This document shows, piece after piece, positions 44,228-55,223 of a stretch of 64,000 nucleotides of DNA; position 1 is the first letter of the stretch, and every line of letters starts with the position of its first letter. Below the pieces are notes generated by a model. That model saw only the letters and a list, made by a program, of their open reading frames with translations, was not told where the DNA came from and did no database searches. Origin of the DNA: Syntrophaceae bacterium (GTDB taxonomy: Bacteria > Desulfobacterota > Syntrophia > Syntrophales > Smithellaceae); the NCBI GenBank assembly GCA_018436925.1, contig JAHDKI010000014.1, positions 186,001 to 250,000 on the forward strand. The letters run 5' to 3'. The position numbers were made by a program, and so were the translations under genes.

Positions 44228-46192
44228 ATGATCGACTACGATAAAGAACTGAACCCGGAACAGCGGCTCGTCGTAATGGAAGAAGGCGGGCCGTTGCTCG
44301 TCCTTGCCGGCGCTGGAAGCGGAAAAACGCGAACGTTGACCTACCGGGTCGCCAGGCTTCTGGAAACCGGCATCCGACCGGAACATATTCTTCTGGCGAC
44401 CTTTACCAACAAAGCCGCACGAGCCATGCTGCACCGCGTGGAAAGCCTGCTGAATCTATATACCGGAGGCATTGTAGGCGGAACGTTTCATTCGATCGCC
44501 CATCGTTTTTTGAGACGTTTTGCCCATCGTCTGGAGTATCCGTCAAACTTCACTATCATTGACACGGAAGATGCCCGCCAGGTGATTTCGAGTGTCATGA
44601 GCGAGTTGAAGATTGACACGAAACTGTCAAAATTTCCCAAAAACAACATTATTGCCGAGATGATGAGTCTGGCCGTCAACACGCATAGCTCCCTGGATGA
44701 CGTCCTGAACAGCCGATATCCTTTCTTTTTGCATCTGGCCCGGGACATCCATTCGATCGCCTGTCATTACCAGCAAAGAAAAAAAGATTTGGCCGTCATG
44801 GATTTCGATGATCTTTTGATCAATTGCCTGAGGCTCCTGCGGGAACATCCGGATATCCTGCAATCGCTCTCTCTGCAATTTCTTCATGTTTTGGTTGACG
44901 AATACCAGGATACCAATATTCTGCAGGCGGAAATCATCGATCTCCTGGCATCGGGCCATCGCAATCTGATGGTCGTGGGAGACGACTCTCAGAGTATCTA
45001 TTCATTCCGCGGGGCCAATTTCAGCAACATTATCGATTTTCCGAAACGCTATCCGGATTGCAAAATTTTCAAACTCGAAACCAATTACCGCAGCACGCCG
45101 GAAATTCTGAATTTGGCAAACCTGTCCATCGAAAACAACGAAAACCAATTTCCAAAAGCGCTCAGGGCGGTCCGGACCGCGGGAACCCGTCCGGTGTTGG
45201 TGTCGGCGGAAAATGTCATGAGGCAGGCGGAATTCGTCGGCCAGAGAATCAATGAGCTTATGCGAGCGGGTGTGCCTGCCTGCGATATCGCTGTCCTCTA
45301 CAGGGCCCATTATCATTCGATGGAAGTTCAAATGGAGTTTGTCCGCCGGGACATTCCTTTTGAGATTCGCTCCGGGATACGATTTTTCGAACAGGCCCAT
45401 ATTAAAGATGTCACCGCCTATATGCGTGTGATCGCCAACGGGCATGACGAGCTGGCCTGGAGACGATTGCTTCTGATGTATCCGAAAATCGGAAAAGTCA
45501 CCTTCGATAAGCTGTGGCGCCGTCTATCGGCATCCGATCAGCCGCTGAAGTTGTTTTTGAGCGATGGTTACCCGGAAACTGCGCCCAAATCCGCCCAACC
45601 CGGCATCCTGGCATGCCGGCGGACCTGGCTGAAGCTGCTCGATTTGGATCTTCCGGACAGAACACCGGATAAAATCATTGATGTCCTTCTGAATAAAGCG
45701 GATTATCGAGATTATCTTCAGGATACCTATTCCGATGCGGCAGGACGCGAAGAGGATTTAATTCAACTGGGCAGTTTTGCGTCACGGTTTGCCAGCCTGG
45801 AAGATTTCCTAAATGAACTGGCTCTATTGACAAACATGTCGGAGGCGGAAGAGCTAGCGGAGCGGGACGCGGATAAAATCGTGCTCAGCACGATTCATCA
45901 GGCCAAAGGACTGGAGTGGTCTCATGTGTTTCTGATCTGGTGCGCTGACGGCATGATTCCGTTGAAACGGGCGCTGGCCGATCCCGACGGCGAGCAGGAG
46001 GAAAGGAGACTTTTCTACGTGGCGCTGACCCGGGCCAAAGACCAGCTATATCTTTGCACGCCCTGCGTGGATTACAACCGATCCACCGGCATGCTTGCGC
46101 TTGCGCCTTCACGATTCATCCGCGAATTGACGCCTCTTTCTTCAAAAGACGAACAGCGTCCGTTTGAGCAGTGGACGCTGTTCGACACCTGA
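44228..46192 (+). CDS. UvrD/Rep-family DNA helicase
   Basis: Superfamily 1A 3'-5' helicase, 654 residues, slightly shorter than PcrA/UvrD. Q motif NPEQRLVV, Walker A AGAGSGKT at ~28-35, FTNKAARAM, Walker B region VDEYQDTN, GDDSQSIYSFRGA, NYRSTPEIL, and late IHQAKGLEW and VALTRAKDQLYL give all helicase motifs. Role in repair or replication restart is inferred. It begins at ATG 44228, 14 bases after adk, with a weak ribosome site. The convergent aspS gene ends 22 bases downstream. Confidence 0.93.
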   Translation: MIDYDKELNPEQRLVVMEEGGPLLVLAGAGSGKTRTLTYRVARLLETGIRPEHILLATFTNKAARAMLHRVESLLNLYTGGIVGGTFHSIAHRFLRRFAHRLEYPSNFTIIDTEDARQVISSVMSELKIDTKLSKFPKNNIIAEMMSLAVNTHSSLDDVLNSRYPFFLHLARDIHSIACHYQQRKKDLAVMDFDDLLINCLRLLREHPDILQSLSLQFLHVLVDEYQDTNILQAEIIDLLASGHRNLMVVGDDSQSIYSFRGANFSNIIDFPKRYPDCKIFKLETNYRSTPEILNLANLSIENNENQFPKALRAVRTAGTRPVLVSAENVMRQAEFVGQRINELMRAGVPACDIAVLYRAHYHSMEVQMEFVRRDIPFEIRSGIRFFEQAHIKDVTAYMRVIANGHDELAWRRLLLMYPKIGKVTFDKLWRRLSASDQPLKLFLSDGYPETAPKSAQPGILACRRTWLKLLDLDLPDRTPDKIIDVLLNKADYRDYLQDTYSDAAGREEDLIQLGSFASRFASLEDFLNELALLTNMSEAEELAERDADKIVLSTIHQAKGLEWSHVFLIWCADGMIPLKRALADPDGEQEERRLFYVALTRAKDQLYLCTPCVDYNRSTGMLALAPSRFIRELTPLSSKDEQRPFEQWTLFDT

Positions 46193-46214
46193 TTCATTTG
46201 ACTCGGTCAATCCA

Positions 46215-47987
46215 TCACACGATCTTCAAAGACAGTTCCATCAGCTGTTCGATACCGACTTTCGACGGGGCATCCGACATCAGGCATGAGGCTTTCTGTG
46301 TTTTGGGAAAGGCGATCACATCCCGGATGGACTCGGCTTTCGTCATAATCATCGTCAGCCGATCCAGTCCGAAAGCCAGGCCGCCGTGCGGCGGCGCGCC
46401 GTATTCCAGGGCATCAAGCAAGAAGCCGAACTTCACTCGCGCTTCGTCTTCTTTCAGACCCAGTGCGCTGAAAACCTCGGCCTGAACATCCTTGCGGTGA
46501 ATACGGATGCTCCCTCCGCCGATTTCCGATCCGTTTAAAACCAGGTCGTAGGCTCTGGCGCGGACTTTGCCCGGATCGGTCGAAATCAACGGCAGGTCTT
46601 CCAAGAAGGGCGACGTGAAAGGGTGGTGGGTGGAAACGAACCGCTTTTCGGATTCGGAATATTCCATCAGAGGAAATTCGGTGACCCAGGTAAATCCCAG
46701 GGCGTCCGGATCAATAAGATTCAATTTTTTTGCCAGATGCACACGCAGGTTGCCCAGGGTTTCGTTGACGACCTTCGGCACGTCCGCAACAAAGAAGATC
46801 GTATCGCCGACATGGGCGTCCAGGGCGCCGACAATGCCCGAAACTTCTTCCGGAGATAAAAACTTGTAGATGGGCGATGTCCAGTCGGAGGCGTTGATTC
46901 GGGCCCAGGCCAATCCTTTGGCGCCGTAAATGGCGACAAAATCCTTGAGGCTGTCGAGATCCTTGCGGGACAAAGAGGAAGCCTTTTCCGCTTTGATGGC
47001 TTTAATCAGCCCCCCCGATGCAGCAACTTCATTGAAGAGTTTGAAACCGGAATTTTTAACCACGGGTGTGATGTCCACAATCTCCATGCCGAAGCGGACA
47101 TCAGGATTGTCTTTCCCGTAACGGCTGATGGCCTGAGCGTAGGTGAGACGCGGGAAGGGAAGGGCCAGATCCTTGTTCAGACATTCTTTAAAAATGGCCG
47201 CCATCAGACCTTCCATCATGGACATGATATCCTCTTCCGAGATAAAGGACATTTCCACGTCGATCTGGGTGAATTCAGGCTGCCGATCGGCCCGCAGATC
47301 CTCGTCACGGAAGCATTTAACGATCTGATAGTAGCGGTCAAAACCCGATACCATCAACAACTGCTTGAAAATCTGAGGAGACTGCGGCAACGCATAGAAC
47401 ATACCCTTCGAAATACGGCTGGGAACCAGATAATCACGCGCGCCTTCGGGCGTGCTTTTGGTCAGAAAGGGCGTTTCCACTTCAATAAAGCCGTTATTTT
47501 CAAAATATCGCCGGGTGGCCGCGGCCAGGCGGCTGCGCAAAAACAGATTCTTCTGAACCGACGGCCGTCTTAAATCCAGATAACGGTACTTCAGACGCAC
47601 GTTTTCCGAAATGTCTTCTTCATCAAATGAAAAAGGCGGCGTTTTAGAATCGTTGAGAATCTCCAGTTCGGAGACGACAACCTCCACTTTTCCGGTGGAC
47701 AAAAGAGGATTTTCCATCCCTTCAGGTCTTTGGCGGACTTTCCCTTTTACGGCAAGGACATACTCACTGCGGATTTTATGCGCCTCCGAATGGACCGCCT
47801 CTCCGGCTTCCGGATTGAACACAACCTGAACGATGCCTTCGCGATCGCGCAAATCCACAAAGATGACACCGCCGTGATCCCGTCTGCGATGGGTCCAACC
47901 CATCAAAACCACTTCCGCGCCGACATCTTCCGGGCTGACACAGCCGCAGTAATGGGTGCGTTTATCACGCTGAATAAAGGAACTCAC
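46215..47987 (-). CDS. aspS: Aspartyl-tRNA synthetase, probably non-discriminating
   Basis: Class II synthetase, 590 residues, bacterial type with the GAD insertion. [50 protein letters not shown] and GLAFGLDRL are present. The anticodon-binding domain has RRDHGG (His38) and RPEG (Gly90), the equivalents of the His31 and Gly83 that mark non-discriminating enzymes such as that of Pseudomonas aeruginosa. It would then also form Asp-tRNA(Asn), to be amidated by GatCAB. Its start overlaps the hisS stop (ATGA). Confidence 0.96.
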   Translation of the reverse strand: MSSFIQRDKRTHYCGCVSPEDVGAEVVLMGWTHRRRDHGGVIFVDLRDREGIVQVVFNPEAGEAVHSEAHKIRSEYVLAVKGKVRQRPEGMENPLLSTGKVEVVVSELEILNDSKTPPFSFDEEDISENVRLKYRYLDLRRPSVQKNLFLRSRLAAATRRYFENNGFIEVETPFLTKSTPEGARDYLVPSRISKGMFYALPQSPQIFKQLLMVSGFDRYYQIVKCFRDEDLRADRQPEFTQIDVEMSFISEEDIMSMMEGLMAAIFKECLNKDLALPFPRLTYAQAISRYGKDNPDVRFGMEIVDITPVVKNSGFKLFNEVAASGGLIKAIKAEKASSLSRKDLDSLKDFVAIYGAKGLAWARINASDWTSPIYKFLSPEEVSGIVGALDAHVGDTIFFVADVPKVVNETLGNLRVHLAKKLNLIDPDALGFTWVTEFPLMEYSESEKRFVSTHHPFTSPFLEDLPLISTDPGKVRARAYDLVLNGSEIGGGSIRIHRKDVQAEVFSALGLKEDEARVKFGFLLDALEYGAPPHGGLAFGLDRLTMIMTKAESIRDVIAFPKTQKASCLMSDAPSKVGIEQLMELSLKIV

Positions 47988-49255
47988 AAAATTACCTCGC
48001 TTTTCAAAATGTTGATCAAGGCCTCCGGAAGGCTTTCCAAAAGCAGATCTTGCTGATTTTTTGTTTTCATGTTGCGCAATACGGCACGCCCGCTGTCCAT
48101 TTCCGAATCGCCGATGATCAGAGTAAAAGCGCTTTGCATCTTATCGGCCCGCTTCATCTGGCTTTTGAGGCTTTTCCCGGAATAATCCGTCGCCGCTGTG
48201 AAGCCCGAACGCCTGAGAAGACCGGTTAGTTTAAAAGCGAATTTTAGCGCCCGCGTTCCCAGGGCAGCGACAAAGATATCCGTCTTTCCGACATTTTCCT
48301 CTGTATCGGGAAGACAGGTTAAAAGGCGTTCCATGCCGATTCCGAAACCGACTCCGGCAACATCCGGCCCCCCAAGAAGAGCGACCAGGCCGTCATAACG
48401 GCCGCCTCCGGCAAGGGAATTCTGTGCTCCGAGTTTACCGGATTTAACTTCAAAAGCGGTTTTGGTGTAATAATCCAGCCCCCGAACCATGTTGGAATTG
48501 ACGGCATATTCCAGGTTCAGGTCGTCGAGAAACCCTTTGACCCTGTCAAAATGATCCAAGCACTCCGGGCAGAGATGATCCAAAATCCTCGGCGCGTCGG
48601 AAATGATCCGTCCGCACGCTTCGACCTTGCAGTCAAACACGCGCAGAGGATTGGTGGTCAGGCGTCTTTGACAATCCGGACACAGTCCGTCCTGAAATTG
48701 CCCGAGGTACGCCACGACTGCCCGGGAAAAGCCGGGTCGGCAGTCTTTACAGCCCAGCGAATTGATTTCCAGGGAAAGGTTTTCAACGCCCGCGACATCG
48801 AGAAAATGCATCAACATGAAGATGACTTCCGCGTCCGATGCCGGGGTGTCGTCTCCGAAAACCTCGACGTCGATTTGATGGAACTGGCGGTATCGTCCTT
48901 TTTGAGGTCTTTCCCGGCGAAACATCGGGCCGATTGTGAACAGCTTGGTGACCGGTTCAGCGGAAGCCAGATTATGTTCAACATAGGCGCGAATGACGCA
49001 GGCCGTTGCTTCCGGCCGAAGGGTCAGGAGCTCCTCATCGCGATCCCTAAACGTGTACATTTCCTTTTCGACAATGTCCGTGGCTTCGCCGATACTCCGC
49101 TGAAAAAGGGCCGTTTTTTCCATGATCGGCACTCGGATCTCATGAAATCCAAAACGCTCGAAAATCGCACGGGCCGTCGTCTCCACCTTTTGCCACCCGG
49201 GCGTTTCCGAAGGCAGGATATCTTTGATCCCCTTGACTGCTGTAATTTTATCCAT
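47984..49255 (-). CDS. hisS: Histidyl-tRNA synthetase
   Basis: Class II synthetase, 423 residues. [45 protein letters not shown] (motif 2), and [12 protein letters not shown] with AGGGRYDGL are diagnostic. A Cys-rich insertion (CKDC, LCPDC, LCPEC) indicates a metal-binding subdomain found in some bacterial HisRS. The second ATG (49255) is chosen because AGGA lies seven bases before it but only one base before the ATG at 49261. It forms an operon with aspS. Confidence 0.96.
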   Translation of the reverse strand: MDKITAVKGIKDILPSETPGWQKVETTARAIFERFGFHEIRVPIMEKTALFQRSIGEATDIVEKEMYTFRDRDEELLTLRPEATACVIRAYVEHNLASAEPVTKLFTIGPMFRRERPQKGRYRQFHQIDVEVFGDDTPASDAEVIFMLMHFLDVAGVENLSLEINSLGCKDCRPGFSRAVVAYLGQFQDGLCPDCQRRLTTNPLRVFDCKVEACGRIISDAPRILDHLCPECLDHFDRVKGFLDDLNLEYAVNSNMVRGLDYYTKTAFEVKSGKLGAQNSLAGGGRYDGLVALLGGPDVAGVGFGIGMERLLTCLPDTEENVGKTDIFVAALGTRALKFAFKLTGLLRRSGFTAATDYSGKSLKSQMKRADKMQSAFTLIIGDSEMDSGRAVLRNMKTKNQQDLLLESLPEALINILKSEVIL

Positions 49256-49317
49256 TGGCATATCCTAAAATAAATCGACAACTTTTAGCACATCGCCCGT
49301 TTGTTGGCAATGAAATA

Positions 49318-51813
49318 TTAAGGCGATGCGCAGGCGGAGGCGGCTTGCCGGAAGCAGTCGATGCCTATGATCGCTTCGTCTGAAACGCGCAAACGGACTG
49401 CGCCGTTGAGGTCCGTTCGAAAGATCGCATAACCGTGCTTTTCGTAGCGATCAAGAACCTCCGGATGAGGATGACGGAAAATATTGTTATTGCCGCAACT
49501 TATAATCGCCAATCGGCCGGCGACCCTTTGCACAAAGCCCTGGGAACTGGAATAACGAGAGCCGTGATGAGGCGCCAAGAGGATATCGCTTTTTAAATCG
49601 CCGACCGAGGCGACCAGACGGGCTTCAACCTTTGAAGAAATGTCGCCGGGAAGCAAAAAAGCGGTTTGACCAAAGACGATTCTCATCACCACCGACGCGT
49701 CGTTCTCCTCATCATGAGATGGTGGCAAGCCAGAATCTCCAAAACCGGGATCGGGGCCCAGGAAGAAAATGACGGCTTTTCCGATTTCGACGGGCAAAGA
49801 GCCGGAGGAGACTATTTTATGTTCTATGGATTGGTCGGAGATAATCTTTTCCCATGCCGCGTAAAGCTCGTCGGAGGATTTCATTCCATTGGACCATATC
49901 TGGCCAACGTCAAAATGTCGGGTAATGTAGATCAGTCCCTGGAGGTGGTCCGGATGAGGATGCGTCAAAACAACCACATCGATTTTTCGGATCCTTTTCG
50001 CGTAAAGAAAAGGAGCGATGACGAATCGTCCCATATCGAAAGAACTGTCATGAAAGCCGCCTCCGTCAATTAGCATATTGAATCCACCTGGAAACTCAAT
50101 GAGCGTGGACGCTCCCTGTCCGACATCGATCGCGGTGATGCTCATCTCCTTGGATAAACGGGGTCTGACACTCCAATATCCAATATCCGCGATCAGCAAA
50201 ACCAGGCATGCGGCAAAAGACCATCGAATCAGCCTCTTTCTATTTCGAGACAGTGTTTTGCCCTCTTCAGACATGGAACCGATCCATTTGGCGAACAGCC
50301 AGACGATCAGGTAGAAAATGACGATCTCAGCAGCGTTCGGACGAACAATGGACACTGACGAACAGGGCAAATAGGATAGTTTCTCCAGCAGAGTAAAACA
50401 CCAACCGGCAATAAAAGAGGCCGCCTCAATCAACCCTCCGGCCAAAGCGGGACAAAGCCAGGATGTGGCCAGAAAGATCAGCATCAGGCCAAGTGTCGCA
50501 AACCCCAAAAGCGGAACCGCAATGATATTTGAAAGAAGCGCCACGACGGACACCCGGTTAAAATAGTAGGCAAGAATCGGCATGGTTCCAATCATTGCCG
50601 CGGCGGATACTAGAAAAAAAAGAGAGAGTCTGCCCAAAAGGCGATGCCTGAAACCGACTGACCGGTCATCCGGATGAGGCAAATAGGCCTGAAATCTAGG
50701 CACCAGATAAAGAATGGAAAAGACGGCGGCAAATGACAACTGAAAAGAAACTTCAAAGAGCGCCTGGGGCCGGATGGTCAAGATGATGAGGGCAGCCAAA
50801 AAGAGCGTGTTGAGGGCATGCCGCGCACGACCGGCAATGAGGGCGACCACAAGCGCTGCTGCCGCAATCATCGCGCGCAGCACCGGCGTTTGCATGCCGG
50901 TAATGAATGCATACAAGACCACCGGCAACAATGCGCCCAGCGCGGCTATTTTTGAAACAGGCCATCTGAGCATCAGATATTCCGACCGTTTCAAAATCCA
51001 GAGCAGCAAAAAAAAGGCGCAGCTCCAGACGATACCCACATGCAGTCCGGATACGGCCAGAATATGGGCTGCGCCGGTTGCAGCAAAAACATCTCTTACC
51101 CTGGGGCTGATTGCAGAGGATTCCCCCAGCGCCATCGCCAGCAGAATATCCCGAGACGGTGTCTCGGAGCGCTCGACAATGGTTTCCCTGGCCTGTTGTC
51201 TGACGGCACGAATGACGCCGAAAAGATCATTGGATGGCACACGTCGAATCAGAACGATATCCGCAGGAGAAGACGCCTGGGCGCTGGCATAGATCCCTTT
51301 GCGGGCCAGGTGACGGGCATAATCGAATCCACCGGGGTTTTGAAACGTTGATATTTCCCGGATGGCGCCGATAAAACGGATATAGTCACCCTCCTGAAAA
51401 CCGGCGCCTGATTGCACGGATAAACGAATATCGCCCGAAAGCGAACGATATCTTTGATCGGCAAAAATCCGCAGACAGCGCATGGTCAGGACTGCTGTGC
51501 CGGTGTCTTTGTAACGTCTGTCCAGCACAAACCCTTCAACGGCGACTTTTCCTTTTCCGATCAGATGAACAACATGATTTTGATCTTTGAACACATCCGG
51601 ATTCCTCTGATGGTGAAGGGCGCCGGACGCGGCAACCGTTATGCAAATCAGCAAAACCGATCCTTGGATATGCCGACGCCGAAGGCACCAGGGCAAAGCG
51701 AAAAGGGGGACCAGTGCAAAAAGAAGCAAAACCAGACGAGGCGGGTTAGCGTACTCACCGGCGAGTATGCCCGCGATCAGTGCGGCAAGAAGGGGCGTCA
51801 AGGGATGGCGCAT
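49318..51813 (-). CDS. comEC: DNA internalisation protein ComEC/Rec2
   Basis: Inner-membrane channel for single-stranded DNA uptake in natural transformation. 831 residues, full length for the three-domain form: N-terminal DUF4131 with two membrane helices (to ~190), the competence domain with ~9 helices (LAVSGLHVGIVWS and the following TGMQTPVLRAM), and a C-terminal metallo-beta-lactamase-like domain (DVGQGASTLIEF, THPHPDHLQG, LLPGDIS, APHHGSRYSS). All domains look intact. ATG at 51813 is preferred to a GTG at 51825. It is divergent from pilS. Confidence 0.94.
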   Translation of the reverse strand: MRHPLTPLLAALIAGILAGEYANPPRLVLLLFALVPLFALPWCLRRRHIQGSVLLICITVAASGALHHQRNPDVFKDQNHVVHLIGKGKVAVEGFVLDRRYKDTGTAVLTMRCLRIFADQRYRSLSGDIRLSVQSGAGFQEGDYIRFIGAIREISTFQNPGGFDYARHLARKGIYASAQASSPADIVLIRRVPSNDLFGVIRAVRQQARETIVERSETPSRDILLAMALGESSAISPRVRDVFAATGAAHILAVSGLHVGIVWSCAFFLLLWILKRSEYLMLRWPVSKIAALGALLPVVLYAFITGMQTPVLRAMIAAAALVVALIAGRARHALNTLFLAALIILTIRPQALFEVSFQLSFAAVFSILYLVPRFQAYLPHPDDRSVGFRHRLLGRLSLFFLVSAAAMIGTMPILAYYFNRVSVVALLSNIIAVPLLGFATLGLMLIFLATSWLCPALAGGLIEAASFIAGWCFTLLEKLSYLPCSSVSIVRPNAAEIVIFYLIVWLFAKWIGSMSEEGKTLSRNRKRLIRWSFAACLVLLIADIGYWSVRPRLSKEMSITAIDVGQGASTLIEFPGGFNMLIDGGGFHDSSFDMGRFVIAPFLYAKRIRKIDVVVLTHPHPDHLQGLIYITRHFDVGQIWSNGMKSSDELYAAWEKIISDQSIEHKIVSSGSLPVEIGKAVIFFLGPDPGFGDSGLPPSHDEENDASVVMRIVFGQTAFLLPGDISSKVEARLVASVGDLKSDILLAPHHGSRYSSSQGFVQRVAGRLAIISCGNNNIFRHPHPEVLDRYEKHGYAIFRTDLNGAVRLRVSDEAIIGIDCFRQAASACASP

Positions 51814-51910
51814 GTTTGTTCCCACATGAAAATGCCGTTTTAATAATTAGCCAAAACCGAGAAAATATTATACCATCATGCCCGCATCAAACACCTTTCG
51901 GGGATGAACT

Positions 51911-53575
51911 ATGCGCCTGGAGATTCAGGAATACGACAAAAACCGACATCGTCTCAAGCTTCTGATCATCGGCCGGGGAGTCGTCCTTGCCTTTTTTCTC
52001 GCGGGCGCCGTCTTCACCGATGTTTTCGAGCCGTCGTATTTTATCTCTCGCGATATCTTTCAGATTTTATATGTTGTTATCGGTCTGATTTATATTCTGT
52101 CCGCTTTCTATGCTTATTTGCTGAAAAAAGACAAATATTTTTTGCTCAATATCTATCTTCAGCTCGCGGTCGATATTATTCTGATTACTTTTGTGGTTTA
52201 TCTCACCGGCAGCATCGGCAGCAATTATTCGCTCCTTTACACGCTCGTCATTATTTTTTCCGTGATCTTTCTGGGGCGGAGCGGCGGACTGATTGTGGCA
52301 TCCGTGGCCAGCATTGCCTACGGGGTTCTTCTGGATCTTGAGTACTATCGAATCATTCCCACGATCTTTTCGGCGGGTCGCGACTATTCGGTCAATTCGG
52401 CAGACGTCTTTGTCCGGATTGTGGTTCACATCATTTCCTTTTACGTTATCGCGCTCCTGGCCAGTCTGGTGGTTGAACAGGAAAAGAAAACGCGATCGCT
52501 TCTGGAGGAAAAGGAATCCGCGTTCAATCAACTGGATCTGCTGTTTAGAAGCATTATCGAATCCGTCGATACGGGGATTTTAACGGTGAATCTTCAAGGG
52601 AGGATTAAAACCTTCAACCGGGCCGCCGAGGACATCACGGGACTGCAACGCAAGGCCGTGGAGAACAGAAGGATCGATGAAATTTTTCCCGCATTTTCTC
52701 CATTTATCATGCAAAAGCGCGCCGACTTTTCCCGAACCCGCGCTGAAACTCGAATCCAAGGCAGGAAAGACGAAGAAATCTTTGTCGGCTGTTCCGTGTC
52801 GCCCCTGAAAGATCGCCACGGCCGTCAGATCGGTTACATTCTTATTTTTCAGGATCTCACCGAAATCAAGATCATGGAGGAGAGACTGGAAAAAAGCAGG
52901 AGATTGGCGCTTATTGGTGAGATGGCGGCGGGACTGGCTCATGAAATGAGAAATCCCCTGGCCTCGATTACCGGATCCATTCAATTACTCGCCCACAGCG
53001 GACATGCGGATGAAACGGAAAAAAGGCTTATGCAGATTATCCTCCGCGGCAAAGACCAGCTTGATCATTTCGTTCAGGATTTTCTTCTTCTGGCGCGGCC
53101 TGTGCCGCAGGGACGTGAAGTGGTCGATGTCAACGCTGTGGCTCATGAAACGCTCGACAGTTTGTCCATCGCCCCCGATTGGAAACAGGACATTTCGATT
53201 CATCGTCACTTCGGACCGGAAAACAAGATTGCCGCCAGCGTGGAACCGGTGCGCCAGATTATCCGGAACCTGGTTCTCAACGGCGCGCAATCCATAGACG
53301 GCGATGGAAATCTTTCTATTTCCATTCAAACCCTGACGCAAAACAGCCGTCATTCTTTTCTTGAAATCAAAGTCACCGACACGGGTTGCGGAATCGAACA
53401 AAAAGATTTAGAAAAAATCTTTGAACCCTTCTTTACGAACAAGGAAGGCGGAACGGGGCTGGGTCTGGCTATCGTAAGCCGGATTGTAGACGGCTACGGA
53501 GGCAAGATAGAAGTCGAAAGCCTGATCAATCAAGGAACATCCATATGCGTCCGGCTTCCCGTTTCACAGACCTGA
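51911..53575 (+). CDS. pilS: Sensor histidine kinase PilS-type
   Basis: 554 residues: six N-terminal membrane helices to ~195, a PAS domain (~205-320), then dimerisation and ATPase domains. The H box reads GLAHEMRNPLASITGSIQ, the N box LVLNGAQS, followed by DTGCGI, FEPFFTNKEGG and TGLGLAIV, so unlike the kinase at 10-11.5 kb it is intact. Six-helix PilS proteins sense pilin levels and signal to PilR to control pilA through sigma-54. It begins at ATG 51911 after GGGG. pilR follows after 25 bases. Confidence 0.9.
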   Translation: MRLEIQEYDKNRHRLKLLIIGRGVVLAFFLAGAVFTDVFEPSYFISRDIFQILYVVIGLIYILSAFYAYLLKKDKYFLLNIYLQLAVDIILITFVVYLTGSIGSNYSLLYTLVIIFSVIFLGRSGGLIVASVASIAYGVLLDLEYYRIIPTIFSAGRDYSVNSADVFVRIVVHIISFYVIALLASLVVEQEKKTRSLLEEKESAFNQLDLLFRSIIESVDTGILTVNLQGRIKTFNRAAEDITGLQRKAVENRRIDEIFPAFSPFIMQKRADFSRTRAETRIQGRKDEEIFVGCSVSPLKDRHGRQIGYILIFQDLTEIKIMEERLEKSRRLALIGEMAAGLAHEMRNPLASITGSIQLLAHSGHADETEKRLMQIILRGKDQLDHFVQDFLLLARPVPQGREVVDVNAVAHETLDSLSIAPDWKQDISIHRHFGPENKIAASVEPVRQIIRNLVLNGAQSIDGDGNLSISIQTLTQNSRHSFLEIKVTDTGCGIEQKDLEKIFEPFFTNKEGGTGLGLAIVSRIVDGYGGKIEVESLINQGTSICVRLPVSQT

Positions 53576-53600
53576 AAAAAAGCAGACGAGGAGAACATTC

Positions 53601-54977
53601 GTGGCAAAAATTCTTATATTGGACGACGATCAGGGCATGAGGGAGTTTATGGAAATCATGCTCACCAAGGAAGGCTACGAGGTTACCTCCGTCGAGTCTC
53701 CCGTCAAGGCCATCGCGATGTGCCGAAAAACCGCCTATGACCTTGTGATCACAGATCTGAAAATGCCGAAAATCGACGGCATCGAGTTTCTTAAAACGAT
53801 CAAAGACCAACGGCCGGAAACAGTCGTCATTCTCATTACCGCTTATGCGTCCGGTGAAACCGCCATCAACGCCATGAAGGAGGGCGCCTTTGATTATGTG
53901 GAAAAGGGCGGCAACATCGAAGAGCTTAAGGCCATCATCCGTCATGCCCTGACGAAAAACGGCATAGCGCCGGACGAACAGGCGATACAGGAACCCACGC
54001 ATACTCCCTTTTCCGGCATGATCGGCACCAGTCGGGAAATGGCAAAAATATTCAGCACGATTAAAAAGGTGGCCGACACACCGGCCAATATTCTGATTCT
54101 GGGGGAAAGCGGAACCGGCAAGGAACTCGTCGCACGCGCCATTCACGCCAACTCCAAGAGATCCAAAATGCCCTTCATGGCCATCAACAGCGGCGGCATT
54201 CCGGAAAATCTTCTGGAAAGCGAATTGTTCGGTTATATGAAGGGCTCCTTCACCGGCGCCTATAACGACCGGCCGGGGCTTTTTGAACTGGCCCGGGGCG
54301 GTACGATTTTTCTCGACGAAATAGGCGAACTGCCGCCGGTTTTGCAGGTGAAACTGCTTCGCGTGGTTCAGGAAAAAAGCTTCCGGCGCATCGGCGGCTC
54401 TGAGGACATCAAAGTTGACGTCCGCATTATCTCCGCAACCAATCAGAACCTTCAGCAGAAGGTTCGGAAAGGAGAGTTCCGTGAAGATCTCTTCTTCCGG
54501 CTCAACGTCATTCCCATCCACATGCCTCCGCTTCGGGAAAGAAAAGAAGACATCCCCCTTTTGACGAGACACTTTATCGAAAAATATGCGCGGGAATTCG
54601 GCAAAGAAGTCCGGATGATCTCGTCATACGCGATGGAGCTGCTCATGAATTACGCCTTTCCGGGAAATATCCGGGAACTGGAAAACATCATTGAACGCGG
54701 CGTGGCTATGGAAACGTCAAATATTATTCTGCCGGAAAGCCTTGTCATTACGTCCGACCCGACTCAACAGACAAAAGATGTGGAGCCGGAAATTCCGGAA
54801 AAAGGGATGGATTTAAACGCGGAGCTCGAAAAGATTGAACGACGCATCATCGAGAAAGCGCTCATCCGATGCCGCGGGTCAAAAACCCGGACAGCGGAAC
54901 TTCTGGGCGTCACCTTCGATTCTCTGCGCTACCGGATCGAAAAACTGGGCATCAATCAAGAGGATAATCCTGCCTAG
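53601..54977 (+). CDS. pilR: Sigma-54 response regulator PilR-type
   Basis: 458 residues. Receiver with Asp52 as phospho-acceptor ([11 protein letters not shown]) and Lys102, followed by Gly rather than the usual Pro (YVEKGGN). The AAA+ domain has Walker A GESGTGKE, the sigma-54 contact loop GSFTGA (a common variant of GAFTGA), and [12 protein letters not shown]-terminal Fis-type helix-turn-helix ends in [14 protein letters not shown], typical of PilR. It starts with GTG, preceded by GAGGAG. No pilA or other pilus gene is in the window. Confidence 0.92.
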   Translation: MAKILILDDDQGMREFMEIMLTKEGYEVTSVESPVKAIAMCRKTAYDLVITDLKMPKIDGIEFLKTIKDQRPETVVILITAYASGETAINAMKEGAFDYVEKGGNIEELKAIIRHALTKNGIAPDEQAIQEPTHTPFSGMIGTSREMAKIFSTIKKVADTPANILILGESGTGKELVARAIHANSKRSKMPFMAINSGGIPENLLESELFGYMKGSFTGAYNDRPGLFELARGGTIFLDEIGELPPVLQVKLLRVVQEKSFRRIGGSEDIKVDVRIISATNQNLQQKVRKGEFREDLFFRLNVIPIHMPPLRERKEDIPLLTRHFIEKYAREFGKEVRMISSYAMELLMNYAFPGNIRELENIIERGVAMETSNIILPESLVITSDPTQQTKDVEPEIPEKGMDLNAELEKIERRIIEKALIRCRGSKTRTAELLGVTFDSLRYRIEKLGINQEDNPA

Positions 54978-55037
54978 TTTTCCTGCGGCGCCTGACGACC
55001 CGAATCGTTGGAATATCACATTCGGCATAATGAGCAC

Positions 55038-55067
55038 TTGACAGTTTTTTTGCGATTGTTGTAGGAT
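55038..55067 (+). promoter_or_regulatory. Candidate gltA promoter
   Basis: TTGACA, 18 bases, TAGGAT, about 155 bases before gltA. The leader between them has no obvious structure or coding frame. Confidence 0.5.
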
Positions 55068-55223
55068 TTCCGCGCAATTTGAAAGCTGGTTCGTCCGCCG
55101 CCGCTTACCTGGAAAATGTCCCTTTGATTAATCCCCGGAGAAGAGGTCAATTTCTGGCAACAGGCTTCCACAAATGACGCCACATGTGACGGTTAGAAAC
55201 GTCTGACAGGAGAATAGAAGATT

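Noticed and set aside
53526..54572. Long open frame opposite pilR
   Set aside because: Shadow of the well-conserved AAA+ gene.
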